The position numbers and the translations under genes are program-made. Shown here one piece after another: positions 1 to 11,077 of a DNA stretch of 64,000 bases (its first letter is position 1; each line of letters opens with the position of its first letter). The notes under the pieces are model-generated. The model saw only the letters and a program-made list of their open reading frames with translations, had not been told where the DNA came from and ran no database searches. Source of the stretch: Steromphala cineraria (lineage: Eukaryota > Mollusca > Gastropoda > Trochida > Trochidae); NCBI GenBank assembly GCA_916613615.1, contig OU744730.1:36627315-36691314 (forward strand), in the 5' to 3' direction.

Positions 1-640
1 AATATATGCTTTTGCGCTTGATATTTCAGTAACTAAGTGGTGTGCTCTTACACATGATACACCAATGGAAAGAGAATACAATTCCCTTCAGTTTGGTATA
101 TAATTTGTATGTGTGCCCAAGGAATAATTTTACTAGAAAGAGTTGAAAAAAGATCGACTTTTGCGCTTGATATTTTGATAACCAAGTGGCGTCTCTAAAA
201 CATCATACATAGATGGCCGCAAAAATATATACTTGAGCGCTTGATATTTAGTTAACCAAAGAGCATGATACATCGATGGAAAGAGAATAAAATTGCCTTC
301 AATTTGCTATATCATTTGTATATGCGCACAAAGAAATAAAGATGCAAGAAGCCCTGCAAAATGTTCTGATGTCTTTTTTATGTCAAAGATTTTTCGGGGG
401 GTTATGATGAAGTTAGTCCCAAATTTTTTATAAATTTTGTGAGTAAAATTGATTGTGTTAATTTAACATTTAAATTTACAGCTCATTAAATAATGTTTCA
501 AGCATCGTTGACAAAAACCAGATAAGCCAAAGATTTTATCTAACTTCCATCAAAAGTGTTTGAAACCATGTGTCTGTTTCGATTCATTAATGGTTTCAAC
601 TTATGATGCATTGCTCCTAATTCTGATTGTTGACCATACG
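1..640. repeat. AT-rich stretch with three partial copies of a dispersed repeat
   Basis: No gene is visible. The phrase GCGCTTGATATTT recurs near 13, 163 and 239, each time followed by an ACCAA/ACTAA motif and a GATACAT/GATACAC motif, so this is a decayed tandem array. The flanking phrase ATCATTTGTATATGCGCACA near 312 recurs around 8690 and 8840, which shows a dispersed family. No coding potential or terminal structure could be assigned. Confidence 0.5.
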
Positions 641-1160
641 GCCATATAACATTTTAAAAATGTGTCCAAAAAATTTCAAGAGTAGTGTTGTGAGGAGCTT
701 TGTTATGAATTTGATTCATCATGTCAGGCCCTGCTTTGGCTTTGCTGATGCCCCAAACCAGATTCATGTAAGCTATGATTTTCCATCTGATAGTGGACTT
801 GTAAAATTTCAACGTAAATAATTTGTCTTCTGTGTTGATATTGTGAGAATGCCTATTCTTACCCGCCTCAAAAATGTGAATTACTGATCTCACATAAAGG
901 TTTACCCCTAAATGTGTGTGTGAGAACCGGGGAGCTATCACTTCAGAACAAACCTTCACATGCAAATAAGGAACAACACAAAATGTCTGCTCTACATATT
1001 TATTTAATACATGCAATATACATAGAATCTCAAGATTTCAATAGACACTTCAAGCGGTTCAACGGTCAACAAGTGTATACCACTCTACACGTATGGCAGT
1101 CCCGACCCATTCCGATTGTTCGTTACGGAAACAGCTGAAGTATTCCTAATGCCCCACATC
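641..1160. other. No supported gene
   Basis: Short open frames exist on both strands (for example 654-1016 on the - strand) but show no recognisable domain, repeat or splice context. I treat the stretch as non-coding or unassigned. It lies immediately beside the NRF1/ETS-like site at 1167-1190, so an untranslated first exon on the - strand cannot be excluded. Confidence 0.4.
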
Positions 1161-1166
1161 CACATG

Positions 1167-1190
1167 CGTTGCGCATGCGCAACCGGAAGT
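1167..1190. promoter_or_regulatory. NRF1 palindrome joined to an ETS site (promoter-like)
   Basis: The sequence contains the perfect 16-bp palindrome GTTGCGCATGCGCAAC, which embeds the NRF1 consensus TGCGCATGCGCA. It is followed directly by ACCGGAAGT, a canonical ETS/GABP site. In animals this pairing is typical of TATA-less, often bidirectional housekeeping promoters. A possible splice donor (CACAG|GTAAAA) lies downstream at about 1313 on the + strand. The target gene is unknown. The FAN-like exons further right are from the end of their gene, so this would not be their normal promoter. Confidence 0.45.
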
Positions 1191-1381
1191 CACATATCAG
1201 ACTTTACGACTGTCAACAAACCAGAGGGAACCCCCCCGGCCACTTTCATCCCGGATCTTGTGTCACAGAGGAGGCAACACACAAGTATCAGTCTAGCGCG
1301 AACGCATCACAGGTAAAAAACGCTGTTCATTACATCGCCCCCCTCCTAGAGGCAACCTCCGTGCGTCCACAATATACACAC

Positions 1382-1541
1382 GATCACAGTTCACAGGCAG
1401 TACACAGGAGCTCATTTCAGATCACAGTTCACAGGCCGTACACAGGAGCGTATATCAGATCACAGTTCACAGGCCGTACACAGGAGCACATATCAGATCA
1501 CAGTTCACAGGCCATACACTTGGGCTCAGATAAGATCACAG
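1382..1541 (+). repeat. 38-bp tandem repeat, four copies
   Basis: GATCACAGTTCACAGG starts at 1382, 1420, 1458 and 1496, and a truncated fifth copy starts at 1534. The period is exactly 38 bp. Copies differ by a few substitutions. Because 38 is not a multiple of three, the open frame across it is not evidence of a protein. Confidence 0.85.
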
Positions 1542-2066
1542 AAAGGGCCAGCAAAGAGGAAAGTTGCCCTTAGCCCCTCAAAGAGTCCACTGGTCATACT
1601 CATAAAATTTACTGTCACACTCATAATAAGTTGTAAATCAGTCACATCCTAAAAGAAATACACTTTGCCAAACATAAAACATTTTTCAAAAATACAAAAT
1701 ACAAGTACAAGACTCGCAAATATGACACATGTCCCAAAAACCGATAGAGCAGAAAATAAAATAAACAACAAATATACTAAATATAATAAAACAAAGAAAA
1801 GGAAAACAAAACTGTGCCACGTGTTTGATGTTGAGAGAGGCCACCAAAGATAGCACCATGCAGTAAAATACCATGAACATAACAAATTATGAAAACGTAT
1901 TAAAGGATCCCCAATACTACTCTAAATTGTCCCCCATTTACCCATATACCCAAAAAAAAAAAAAGAAGATAAATCCTACTCTTGATTACTCTCTAATTAA
2001 ATATTATGCTAAATTTACTCTAGTTAACATGGCTACAAAACTTAACAATCCACCTGGCATATAATT
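1542..2066. other. AT-rich stretch, nothing recognised
   Basis: Low-complexity A-rich sequence, including a 12-base A run near 1954. No domain, terminal repeat or RNA gene could be seen. Confidence 0.5.
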
Positions 2067-3335
2067 AGCAGCCCCGTCTAAGGACGGGGCTGCTTTCAGT
2101 GTTTGTGCAGTTTCTGCCGCCGCCGCCGCAGCGCTCATACTAATGGCTTTAACTTTTTTCTACTAAGCTTTCCAGAACTTGTATTCATAACTTACTGCTT
2201 ATACCTTGGGGGAACGATTTTGACATGTTCACTTTTAAAGTCAAAGGTCAAGGTCACGAGCTATAAAATCACTAAAAAATTCCTTGTAAACGCGATAACT
2301 TGAAAAGTTTTTGTGCTATGAAGCTCTAACTTGGTATGTATCATCCTTGGAAGAGTAAATAATTTTGAAAAGGTTAGCTACAATCTGTCCAAGGTCAAGG
2401 TCACAGCAAGGTCACTACTTCAGAATGGTTTTGCGAAAATGCTTTATTTTAACAGTGAACACTTTTAATCAATAGATGTTTGTTATACTCAATGAAAAAT
2501 GTTCATTGATTGTGTATAAACTTGAAGGTCAAAGGTCAAGGTCATGAGATTTGTGTTATTTCAATGTGCAACTAATTTGGATATAACTTAATCACATTAA
2601 GCTTTTCAGAACTCATGAACATGTATAAGTGTCTACACCTCTGGGGAATTACAATGACATGTTCACTTTCAAGGTCAAAGGTCAAGGTCACGAGCTATAA
2701 AATCACTAAAAAATTCCTTGTAGACGCGATAACTTGAAAAGGTTATGTGCTATGAAGCTTTAGCTTGGTATGTATCATCCTTGGAAGAGTAAACAATTTT
2801 GAAAAGGTTTTCGCTACAATCTGTCCAAGGTCAAGGTCACTTCTTTAGCATGGTTTTGCGAAATTGCTTTATTTTAACAATGAACACTTTAAATCAATAG
2901 ATATTTGTTATACTCAATGAAAAGTGTTCATTGATTGTGTAACCTTGAAGGTCAAAGGTCAAGGTCATGAGATTTGTGTTATTGCAATGTGCAACTAATT
3001 TGGATATAACTTAATCCCATTAAGCTTTTCAGAACTCATGAACATGTATAAGTGTCTACACCTCTGGGGAATTACAATGACATGTTCACTTTCAAGGTCA
3101 AAGTTCAAGGTCACAGCAAGGTCAACATATATTGAGAAAATGGATTATTTTAACTTTTATCGCTTTAATTCGTTACATTAATGTTAAATTCAAGGAAATG
3201 TATTCATTGATTGCGTGACCTTGAGTGTCAAAAGTCAAGGTCACAAGAAAATGCCCAATATGCTGAGGCTTGTAGAAAGCGGAACAGGGTAAGGCGAAAC
3301 CCCAAGTTTCGGGGCTGCTCTGCTTTTGCGGTGTC
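2067..3335. mobile_element. Satellite-cored element, family C (possible Helentron-like non-autonomous element)
   Basis: The left edge is a perfect 12-bp hairpin, AGCAGCCCCGTC/GACGGGGCTGCT with a TAAG loop, at 2067-2094. Inside, a unit of about 428 bp is repeated about 2.5 times: the phrase GACATGTTCACTTT recurs at about 2222, 2653 and 3080. The right edge carries a CGAAAC/GTTTCG hairpin and again CGGGGCTGCT near 3310. Hairpin ends around a tandem core and no transposase match the bivalve pearl/Helentron-associated architecture. Family assignment is inference. Each unit contains several AGGTCA-type half-sites. Confidence 0.55.
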
Positions 3336-3895
3336 CCGCAGTGTGTCCCGCGGTGTTATATGAAACAATTCATACAAAAGTCAGAAATCATATATTACAC
3401 AAATGCAAAACTTTTATATGAAACAATTCATACAAAAGTTTGAAATCTTACAGGCTCTATATATAGCTGTGAAAAACAGACAGTGAAAATATCAACAACT
3501 AACAAAGCACATTGAACTATCAACTCCTGTAAAAACATATCATACAAATTCAAATCTCCGCACAAGATCTAGAGTGCAACCTGATCAAACCCAGGCAACT
3601 TCGTCTGATTCAAACAACGTCACAAAATCCAACGAAATCATAAAAAAAAACTGTTTTCACCTAAACAATCCGACTTCTGATTCAAACATAATCAACCAAA
3701 ACTAAAATGCAATTCACAGAAAAGGGGTTCAACAAATGGTAGTTGTTATAAAAATAAATAATCAATCCGAGTTTGCCAGTCACAGATCTGAAAGATTCAC
3801 TCACACATTTATGTCTAACACACAGAAGGCGTCCCTCCTCACATCCTGTATCAGCTCATTCTGTGACTCGTACAAACTCAAGGAAAGATTTTAAC
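3336..3895. other. Unassigned stretch with one short direct repeat
   Basis: A phrase beginning TTATATGAAACAATTCATAC occurs at 3356 and again at 3414, 58 bp apart. Nothing else was recognised. It could be the eroded 3' flank or LTR of the - strand gypsy element to the right, but I could not find a matching LTR on the other side. Confidence 0.4.
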
Positions 3896-4011
3896 ACTAA
3901 TTTTTATTGTGCTTAAATTTGTCGGAAGGCCTTACCGAACAAAATCCCGGTACCTAGGATTCGGACGGACTTGGCGACCAACTCTTTTCATAACCCTTCT
4001 ATCCAGAACTG

Positions 4012-4296
4012 CTAACTCTTCAGAACTCGAACCATTGACCTCATTCGAACTGAGCTTGACACGGGGATCTCACCCCTAAATCCACTAAACGAACTCCCAC
4101 TACTGGTCTCAAAGTCAAAGTCTACACCAGCCGGTGCCACAGACATACTAGATTCACTTTCTAACTCGACACTTCTGTCCGAAATAGCCCCGGGAGAACC
4201 TACTTCCTCAAATACAAAGGAACCACCAGAAGCCTCCTCAGGAGATGAGTCACTGCCTGACAGCACACTGGAAGAGCCTAAACTACCAGACACCAC
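4012..4296 (-). pseudogene. Acidic Ser-rich tail of the gypsy pol
   Basis: The 94-residue frame is dominated by Ser, Glu, Gly and Val, and follows the integrase C-terminus on the same strand. Such low-complexity tails are common at the end of metazoan gypsy pols. It is separated from the integrase by about 200 bp without a shared frame. The assignment is by position only. Confidence 0.4.
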
Positions 4297-4493
4297 CGAA
4301 CCGTCAGAAACCTCAACCTACTGAGACCTGTCCCCTTCTGCGAGAACACCAGTTGAACCATCAGTCCCGGATTCATGGGGAATCTACACAATCACCGGAA
4401 GCACAGGCTCCCGAGCAACAGGTATCCTGGGTCTAACATAGTACTTAAGCTGAGGTCCTGCATCCTCAGAAACCTCTTCCCTATCAGTCTCTA

Positions 4494-5537
4494 TCAAGTG
4501 ACTAACAGCGAATGAGAGACTCCAGCCTTCCACTTCTTCAGACGGTTGACATGCAACACCTCACAACGTACACGACCATTGACCTTGCCCTTAATCCTTA
4601 CTACCACCGGATTAATTACCTTCACAACCTGTAAAGGCCCTACCCAAGGTCGAGACAACTTTCTAGACCGTCCTCGCTTTACCCGAGGATAATATAGCCA
4701 GACCAAATCGCTTACATCTAACGACTGTTCCTTAGCCTGCTTATCATACTGAAACTTCTGCCTCTTATGACTAGCTTTTAAACTACATGCCACCGACTGA
4801 AAAGCTTTCTGAAATCCTGCCTTCATCTCTCTAACCTATCTAGGCACTGTGACGTCTTCCTCCACTGGAGAACCAGACACAATGTCAACAGGTAAGCTAA
4901 CCTCCCTGCCAAAAACAAGATAGTTAGGAGAAAACCCAGTAGAAGATTGCTCTGCACACCGAAAAGACATAAGTACCTTTGGAAGATGAAGATCCCAGTC
5001 ACGCTGGTTATCCTGCACATACTGGCTAAGCATCTCAGACAAAGTCCTGTTAAATCTTTCTACTAGACCATCACTCATAGGGTGATATGGGGTAGTTCGA
5101 GTCTTCTTAATTCCCAACTCCACACACATAGCCTGAAAGACTTTCGACTCAAAATTGGCTCCCTGATCAGAATGCAGAGTCCCTGGCATACCGAACCTAC
5201 ACACAAACTCATTCACCAGTTTTCTAGCCACGGTCTCAGTCTCTTGGTTAGGAATAGCGTTAGCTTCTACCCATTTCGTGAAGTAATCTTGCACGACCAA
5301 AATCTGCTTATTTCCACCTCTAGACGTAGGCCAAGGTCCGGAAATGTCGATAGCAATCTGCTGAAATGGGTAACCTGATGTAAAACCGTGTAAACCAGCC
5401 TTTGGCCGTGGAATTGGAGCCTTTCTACGAGCACAAGCCTCACAAGACCTTACCCAAACCTCTACGTCTTTCCTCCACTTTGGCCAATAATACCGAGCTC
5501 TGACCTTAGAGATAGTCTTTCTGATCCCTAGATGCCT
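4494..5537 (-). pseudogene. gypsy integrase, broken
   Basis: The stretch from about 5537 to 5300 is open and encodes the zinc-binding end (SCEAC) and the first catalytic Asp (IDISGPWP). The 5300-4836 frame has the second Asp (HSDQG, residue 45) and Glu (VERFNRT, residue 81), giving D,D35E spacing. An in-frame stop at 4838-4836 separates the remaining C-terminal part (4826-4494, basic, with the LHVNRLKKW motif). A two-base insertion near 5538 disrupts the region just upstream. The protein cannot be made intact. Confidence 0.88.
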
Positions 5538-5631
5538 CCACCTGCTACAGACTCATGAACACCCCTCAACACCTCATTCACCATATGTGAAGGAACCACG
5601 GCTTGCATCTTACAAGTACCCTCTAACTGTC

Positions 5632-6774
5632 TCATAAGATCTTCAATGAATCCCACTGATCGAGCAAAGTCTCAACGAACTTAGTGACTGGACGAGACAC
5701 AAGAGAAACCTGATACAAGGATCCTAAACTTTCTCTCTGAGCCTGCTCTAAAGGTGACTGAACTGTAGTGGCCAACACTTCAACCCTTTGACACTGACGA
5801 CAAGGTAAACGAGACAATGCATCCGCATTATTATGTTTAAGCCCAGGCCTATGTTTTATCTCAAAACCATACGGAGCTAAAGCCTCTAGCCATCTGGTTA
5901 CCTGTCCTTCCGATTCCTTGAATCTCATCAGCCAGGTCAATGACCCATGGTCCGTTCGAATAAAAAATTTCCTCCCTAGCAAGAAATGACAAAAATAGGC
6001 TGTCCCTTCAACCACAGCGAGTAGCTCACGCCTAGTGACGCAGTAATTCCTTTCCGGCTTTGACAGAGTACGTCTACCATACGCTACCACCCTCTCTTTG
6101 CCGTCTACTAACTGATTCAAAATGTACCCCAGCCCCTCGTTGCTGGCATCGGTGTCTAAGATAAAATCCTTGGTGAAATCAGGATAAACTAAGACTGGCG
6201 CTGATATCAAAGCCTCCTTTAGCCTACTGAAAGATTCCTGATATGCCTCACTCCACTTCACTCCCTTTTCTGTTAACCTAGTCAGAGGCTTAGCGATACT
6301 GGAGAAGTCCCGCATGAACTTCCTATAGTAGGAAGCCAGTCCGAGAAAACTCTGTATCTCTGACACGGACTTAGGGTTCGGCCACTCCTTCACTGCTGAA
6401 ACTTTCTTAGGGTTAGTAGATATCCCCTCACCGGAAACTCTATGCCCCAGGTACAAGACTTCCCTAGCACAAAAAGTGCACTTGGCAGGTTTAATTTTGA
6501 GCCCATTCTCTCTGAGTCTATCTAAAACTTGAGCTAGATGATCAAGATGTTCCTCAAATGTCTTGGAATAGATTATGATATCATCGATGTAGAAGAGACA
6601 AATTTTCCATTGCAAACCTGCCAAAACACAATCCATCAATCTCTGAAAAGTCCTCGGAGCATTACACAAACCAAATGGCATGACGTTGAATTCGTAGAGC
6701 CCCCCTAAAGTAGCAAATGCTGTCTTCTCCCTATCTTCGGGGCATACTTCCACTTGCCAATATCCCGATGCCAA
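5632..6774 (-). pseudogene. gypsy RT palm/thumb and RNase H
   Basis: This 380-residue frame continues directly from the upstream stop. The catalytic YIDD of RT is at residues 62-65, preceded by the MPFGLCNAP motif (32-40). The thumb SFLGLASYYRKF is at 142-153. RNase H carries its acidic set at D209 (TDAS), E250, D275 (RTDH) and D318 (NADALSR). All catalytic residues survive, but the pol frame is broken upstream and downstream. Family assignment to Ty3/gypsy is firm. Confidence 0.9.
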
Positions 6775-6780
6775 ATCTAA

Positions 6781-7397
6781 TTAGGAATACCAGGAAGACC
6801 CTGCCAACTGATCTAACGAATCGTCTATCCTGGGTAACCGGTAGGCCAATCTGATACTAATATCATTATGACGGTGATAATCCACACAGAATCTCGTAGA
6901 ACCATCTGGCTTAGTGACTAATACAATAGGCGAAGAATGGTCCTGAATGATCCCATCTTGTCTCATATGATCTACCAACTCCTTAACTTCTGGCTGCCTA
7001 TGATATGGTTACCTTCAAGGAGCCTGCTTAATTGGCTTAGCACCTCCTGTCCGTATCTCATGTTGGACACGGTCCGTTCTACCCAAATCATGTGACCCTG
7101 TAGAAAATATTTACGAAATACGAAGCCAACAAAACGTCAAACTTCTGCTTTTGTTCTACCGGAAGATCCCCAATCCTATAGCTATCAAAATTAGGCAAAA
7201 TCAGGAACTGACGAAGGCTTAACCTGCTTCTGATGTACCAACTCCATAAAAACTCCAATCTGTGTACCCTTGGAAATGGTCAAATCCGACCTGGTCGCAT
7301 TAACCACCCTAACAGGCACTATATTCTCCCTTGGCTGAACTGTAACACGAGCTATCATGAACTGACTTGACCTTTTAAAAACTTGGCTGACCTTCAA
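6781..7397 (-). pseudogene. gypsy pol fragment: PR-RT linker and N-terminal RT
   Basis: The 7397-7191 frame reads as the linker that precedes RT in gypsy pols. The 6978-6781 frame carries the N-terminal RT signature: short phrases DGIIQ, PIVLV, KPDGSTRFCVDY and PRIDD. It ends at a TAA (6783-6781), where active copies have a sense codon just before the LDLASGYWQ motif. The next frame continues in the same phase, so this is a nonsense mutation and not a natural end. A further frame change lies near 7010. Confidence 0.8.
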
Positions 7398-7545
7398 CTA
7401 AACCCTCACGGCTAAAGTCCCCATCCAACTTTGACGAAAATACCATCTCGTGACCAGCGGGAATAACCACAGACTCAAATGTTCTGACACCAAACTGCAC
7501 GGCCTTGCTAACTTCCTGTTAAAAATTCAAATTTTACAAATCCAT

Positions 7546-8659
7546 TTGTTTGTTTCGTAATGTTTACAAGTTATGAGTTTTGTATAAAATGTAAAATATA
7601 TAAAAATGTAAAGTAAAAAAACCCAATTATTCTAGAATGTCCCTGGGATATTCTAGAATGTCCTGGTGAGAAGCGATGTGACATTGAAAGCAGGTTTACC
7701 CAAGAAAAGAATTACCTCCAAAATGACACGATTATGACATCCTAGCACTGAGAGATTTGAGACACTTGTGAATTATTAACTGAACGTTTAATATATTTAA
7801 TTTTGGTTCTTGTTTCAGGGCATAATAGATAAAAGTATTTATCAAAAGGCATCCTGGCACTAACAGATTTGAAACAAATATATGCCAACAGTAGCATTCA
7901 AACATAAATTACAAATTCAACAGTTTAGATAATTATACTCCAATATCCAAAAAATTATTTCACTGATTAACCTTATAGCTATTAAACGAGGTCCTTACAA
8001 TAACTAACAGGGCCATTTATAGATTATCACAATTTCTGTTGGAAAATGTCACAACATTAAGTTATGAATGACTGATGTCTGCACAGACGTCCCCGGGGTC
8101 GGCCAAGTACGAGCAACGATAGTATTATACGTCTTCATGGTTGTCACTTTCCGTCAAAGATTGAGTCCGTCGGAAAGAAGAAGAATTTATTACCAGTGTT
8201 GTATGTGCCAAAGCCAGACGTGAACTTCAGCGACGTGCAGCGGAAGCTACCAACCAGCCAGTTCGAAAGAAGAATAGAATAAGAAAAGAATCTTCATTTC
8301 CGACTATACCACACGTCACTAGGTTACTGTCAAGATTACATCAGTCTCACAGAGAGGGATGATGATAATGGACAGGAAGAAGATAATTGAAGAAAGAAGA
8401 GAGAGGTGGAAGTGTGGACAGTCTACTCTCGACCTGGTTAGGTCCCAAAAGATTGTTCTTTGCACCAATAAAGGTGATTATTGTTATATGCTGTTGTTGG
8501 ATATCTTGTAAAACTATTTCTAAAAATAAATTATTCTTTATTATTTCGTAAAAGAGACAGAGAAAGTCAATGTGAGCTGTCCGTGGAAGCTCAACTAGAG
8601 CCGCATCATGTACCTCCACCTTTCTTTGGCACTATATATCTTTTGAATTTATATCATTG
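7546..8659. other. Unassigned stretch
   Basis: Mostly AT-rich. A more GC-balanced, purine-rich patch at about 8080-8400 contains short frames on both strands, none longer than about 90 codons and none matching a family I recognise. No terminal inverted repeats were found. Confidence 0.4.
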
Positions 8660-9040
8660 TAAAGGGCGAAGAACAAGCTTCAATCCAATGTGTCATTTGT
8701 ATATGCCCACAAAAAAGTAAAGAAACTGAAAGCGCCGCAACATCTGTCGCAAATATCAAACTTTTTCTCACGAACCATGAGAGATAACTTTTCTATTTTT
8801 TTCACTGTTGTGTAGAGGAGAGAATTGTCTTTATTTGCATGTATCATTTGTGTATTCGCGCACAAAAATAAAGAAGCGGCAAGTGTCACAAATTTTATTT
8901 TTAACCTCAAAATGAGTGACAGTACCCACCTAGCGGCATTCCTATCTCACGAACCATTAGAGGTCATTTTATAATTTTTTTCACCATCGTGTAGAGGAGA
9001 ATAAAGAATAAAGAAGCGGCAAGCGGTGCATGGAATAAAA
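8660..9040. repeat. Two copies of a ~181-bp dispersed repeat
   Basis: TCTCACGAACCAT occurs at about 8767 and 8946, each time followed by GTGTAGAGGAGA about 40 bp later. The phrase ATAAAGAAGCGGCAAG appears at about 8869 and 9008. Related sequence is present at 309-360. No coding potential. Confidence 0.55.
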
Positions 9041-10813
9041 GACATCGCTCACTCGCGCTAGTTGCGCTACCACTCCGGTTATCACTTATTGAACTTGCAT
9101 GTTTCTCGCACACTGGCACCCCCGGGCATAACGGTACGGAGGTGCCTGTCGGTTCCACTGTGCATGCGAGGGGATATGTTCCCCCTAAAAATCTGGTGCA
9201 TTCGGAAGTTTTTGTGTATACTTATGCAGTTTTCATCCTTTGTATCTTTTGCGCCGTTACGCGTATTATCATGATTCTTTGCAATCATGAAAACAAACAT
9301 ATCCTCTACAATTCCATATAAAAATCGTGTATGCATGTTGAGTATTCTGTGTTTTATCAACTGCAAATAAAGACTTTCTTTTGATGACTGTGGAAAACTA
9401 ACTATGAGGCGCATCGTATTATTTTTTATATATCTATAAAGAGGAATAGTGTATCTAGAAGTCCATGTAAAAAGAATTATTGTGCGTTCGTAAATAAAGA
9501 TTTTACAAGGCTCTAAATAAAGACAATATTTAGATTGTTATAAAAAACGTTACAGACACGCTAAAAATTTCATTCAAAGTCGCAGTTATGTATCAACTAT
9601 TCGACTACGTGACCTGCTAGGTATTTTTGTTTGGAGCACGATATTCTGTTGTTGAAAAAACGCACACGACTCTACTCTCGACACTACAGAAAATAATTCA
9701 GCCAGCGGGGCTAACTAGCAGATAACAGTGGCTGGCATCGTACAAGAAAATTCAGCCACGGTGCCTTGTAGAGCATATAAAGTATTCAGCGTCGTGAGGG
9801 TTAGACAATGTCTACACAATTTATAACAATGCAGAACATGTAAGTTTTATTTACTACAATATATAACATCTTTTTTTTTAGGAGGATAATAAAATTTATT
9901 AAAAGTGATAATCTGAATTAAAATTTTGGAATCTTATTTCAAATGAATAAAAGAGGAATATCCAAATTACTCGTACACTTCTGTTGTGTTTGATGAATGT
10001 GTGATATTCTGATGTATACTTAGAGAGCCCAACAGCAGGAGATTCAATTTATCTTAAATCTGTAATAACAATCTCTTTATGAATAATTTGAATATTGAGA
10101 TTAGACTTCACAGCTTCTCCTCACAAGACTTACTTAGTTTGTTATGTATGATTATAAATATGGATTAAATCTTGAATAAAAAGAAATACAATCTGTGAAA
10201 CACAATGGTGTCACTTACTAAGCAACTTAACATGTTTTGAGAAATTAACAGATAATTCACAAGATATTAACTCTTTAAGATCACAACCTCAGTTTAAGAC
10301 TTGAAATAACATTTTATTTGGCAACTGATGTCCCTAACTAAACAAACAAACTTAACGACCCATGAAGTGATTACAAGTTAGCAATCAACAAGGCTGGTTT
10401 AAGAAATGGAAAATGGATGTTTTTTCCCTGCTTATTATTGGTCAATAATACATTTGTTCCACCAATTTTCATTTCTGTAACTAATTGATTTTCAACTGAA
10501 GAAACTAAGCTTACATCTTTGTGAGTGATGTTGAATATGTACTTTTTCCTTACTACAAAGTCATTCATTCATATCATAGTAAAGAAAGAAAATTAAATCA
10601 AACAAAATAAAGTTTGTTCTTTATTTGGACAAATGATTTTGAAAACTTATATCATATTATATTAATCAATAATACTTTCCTTTTCCACTTTGACTTTATG
10701 AAGTCTTCCTTGCTTGCATTTATGAAATTTCATTTTTGCTGTGTATTCAGTCATCTTTGACAGTAACAACATTTCAACATTATAGTTGTTGCTCATGTTA
10801 TTACTAGGTTAAT
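9041..10813. other. Long AT-rich stretch, no gene seen
   Basis: No frame longer than about 110 codons and no recognised motif. A GC-richer patch at 9040-9190 has no clear feature. This lies upstream of the first recognised WD40 exon and is probably intron of the same gene. Confidence 0.4.
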
Positions 10814-10840
10814 TAAGGATTCAGCCATAAGGTTGAATCC
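10814..10840. repeat. Hairpin, possible element terminus
   Basis: AAGGATTCAGCC and GGTTGAATCCTT form a 12-bp stem with one mismatch around an ATAA loop. Size and loop resemble the 5' hairpins of the satellite-cored elements elsewhere in this window. No matching 3' end was found before the next element begins at 11078. Confidence 0.4.
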
Positions 10841-11077
10841 TTATTGTTATTGGCGTGTTTTTTTTTATAATTATTCCACAAATTTTGTGGTCAACTTTCA
10901 GCCCAAACAGCTGACGCTATCAAAGCCAAATTTCACAGGTTGGTACACCTTGTTGAGGAATGGCGACAAAAAGCTTTTGGGCCAAATCGGTCAGTACATT
11001 AAAGGTCCAGTTCGAATCCAAAGTCGAAAATTTAACATTGATTTTATTTTCAAAATGCACTTTGAGACTTGAATTTT

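Larger units (their letters stand above)
3900..7545 (-). mobile_element. Decayed Ty3/gypsy retrotransposon (pol remnant)
   Basis: Read on the - strand, the order is protease-RT linker, reverse transcriptase, RNase H, zinc-binding and catalytic integrase, integrase C-terminus and an acidic serine-rich tail. This is the Ty3/gypsy pol order. The frame is broken by in-frame stops (6781-6783, 4836-4838) and at least one two-base frameshift near 5538. Neither gag nor LTRs could be identified, so the limits are approximate. Confidence 0.85.

Noticed and set aside
654..1016. 120-codon - strand frame
   Set aside because: No recognisable domain, no splice or promoter evidence tied to it, and ordinary length for chance in this sequence.
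3336..3895. LTR of the decayed gypsy element at 3.9-7.5 kb
   Set aside because: No matching sequence was found on the other side of the element near 7.5-8.1 kb.
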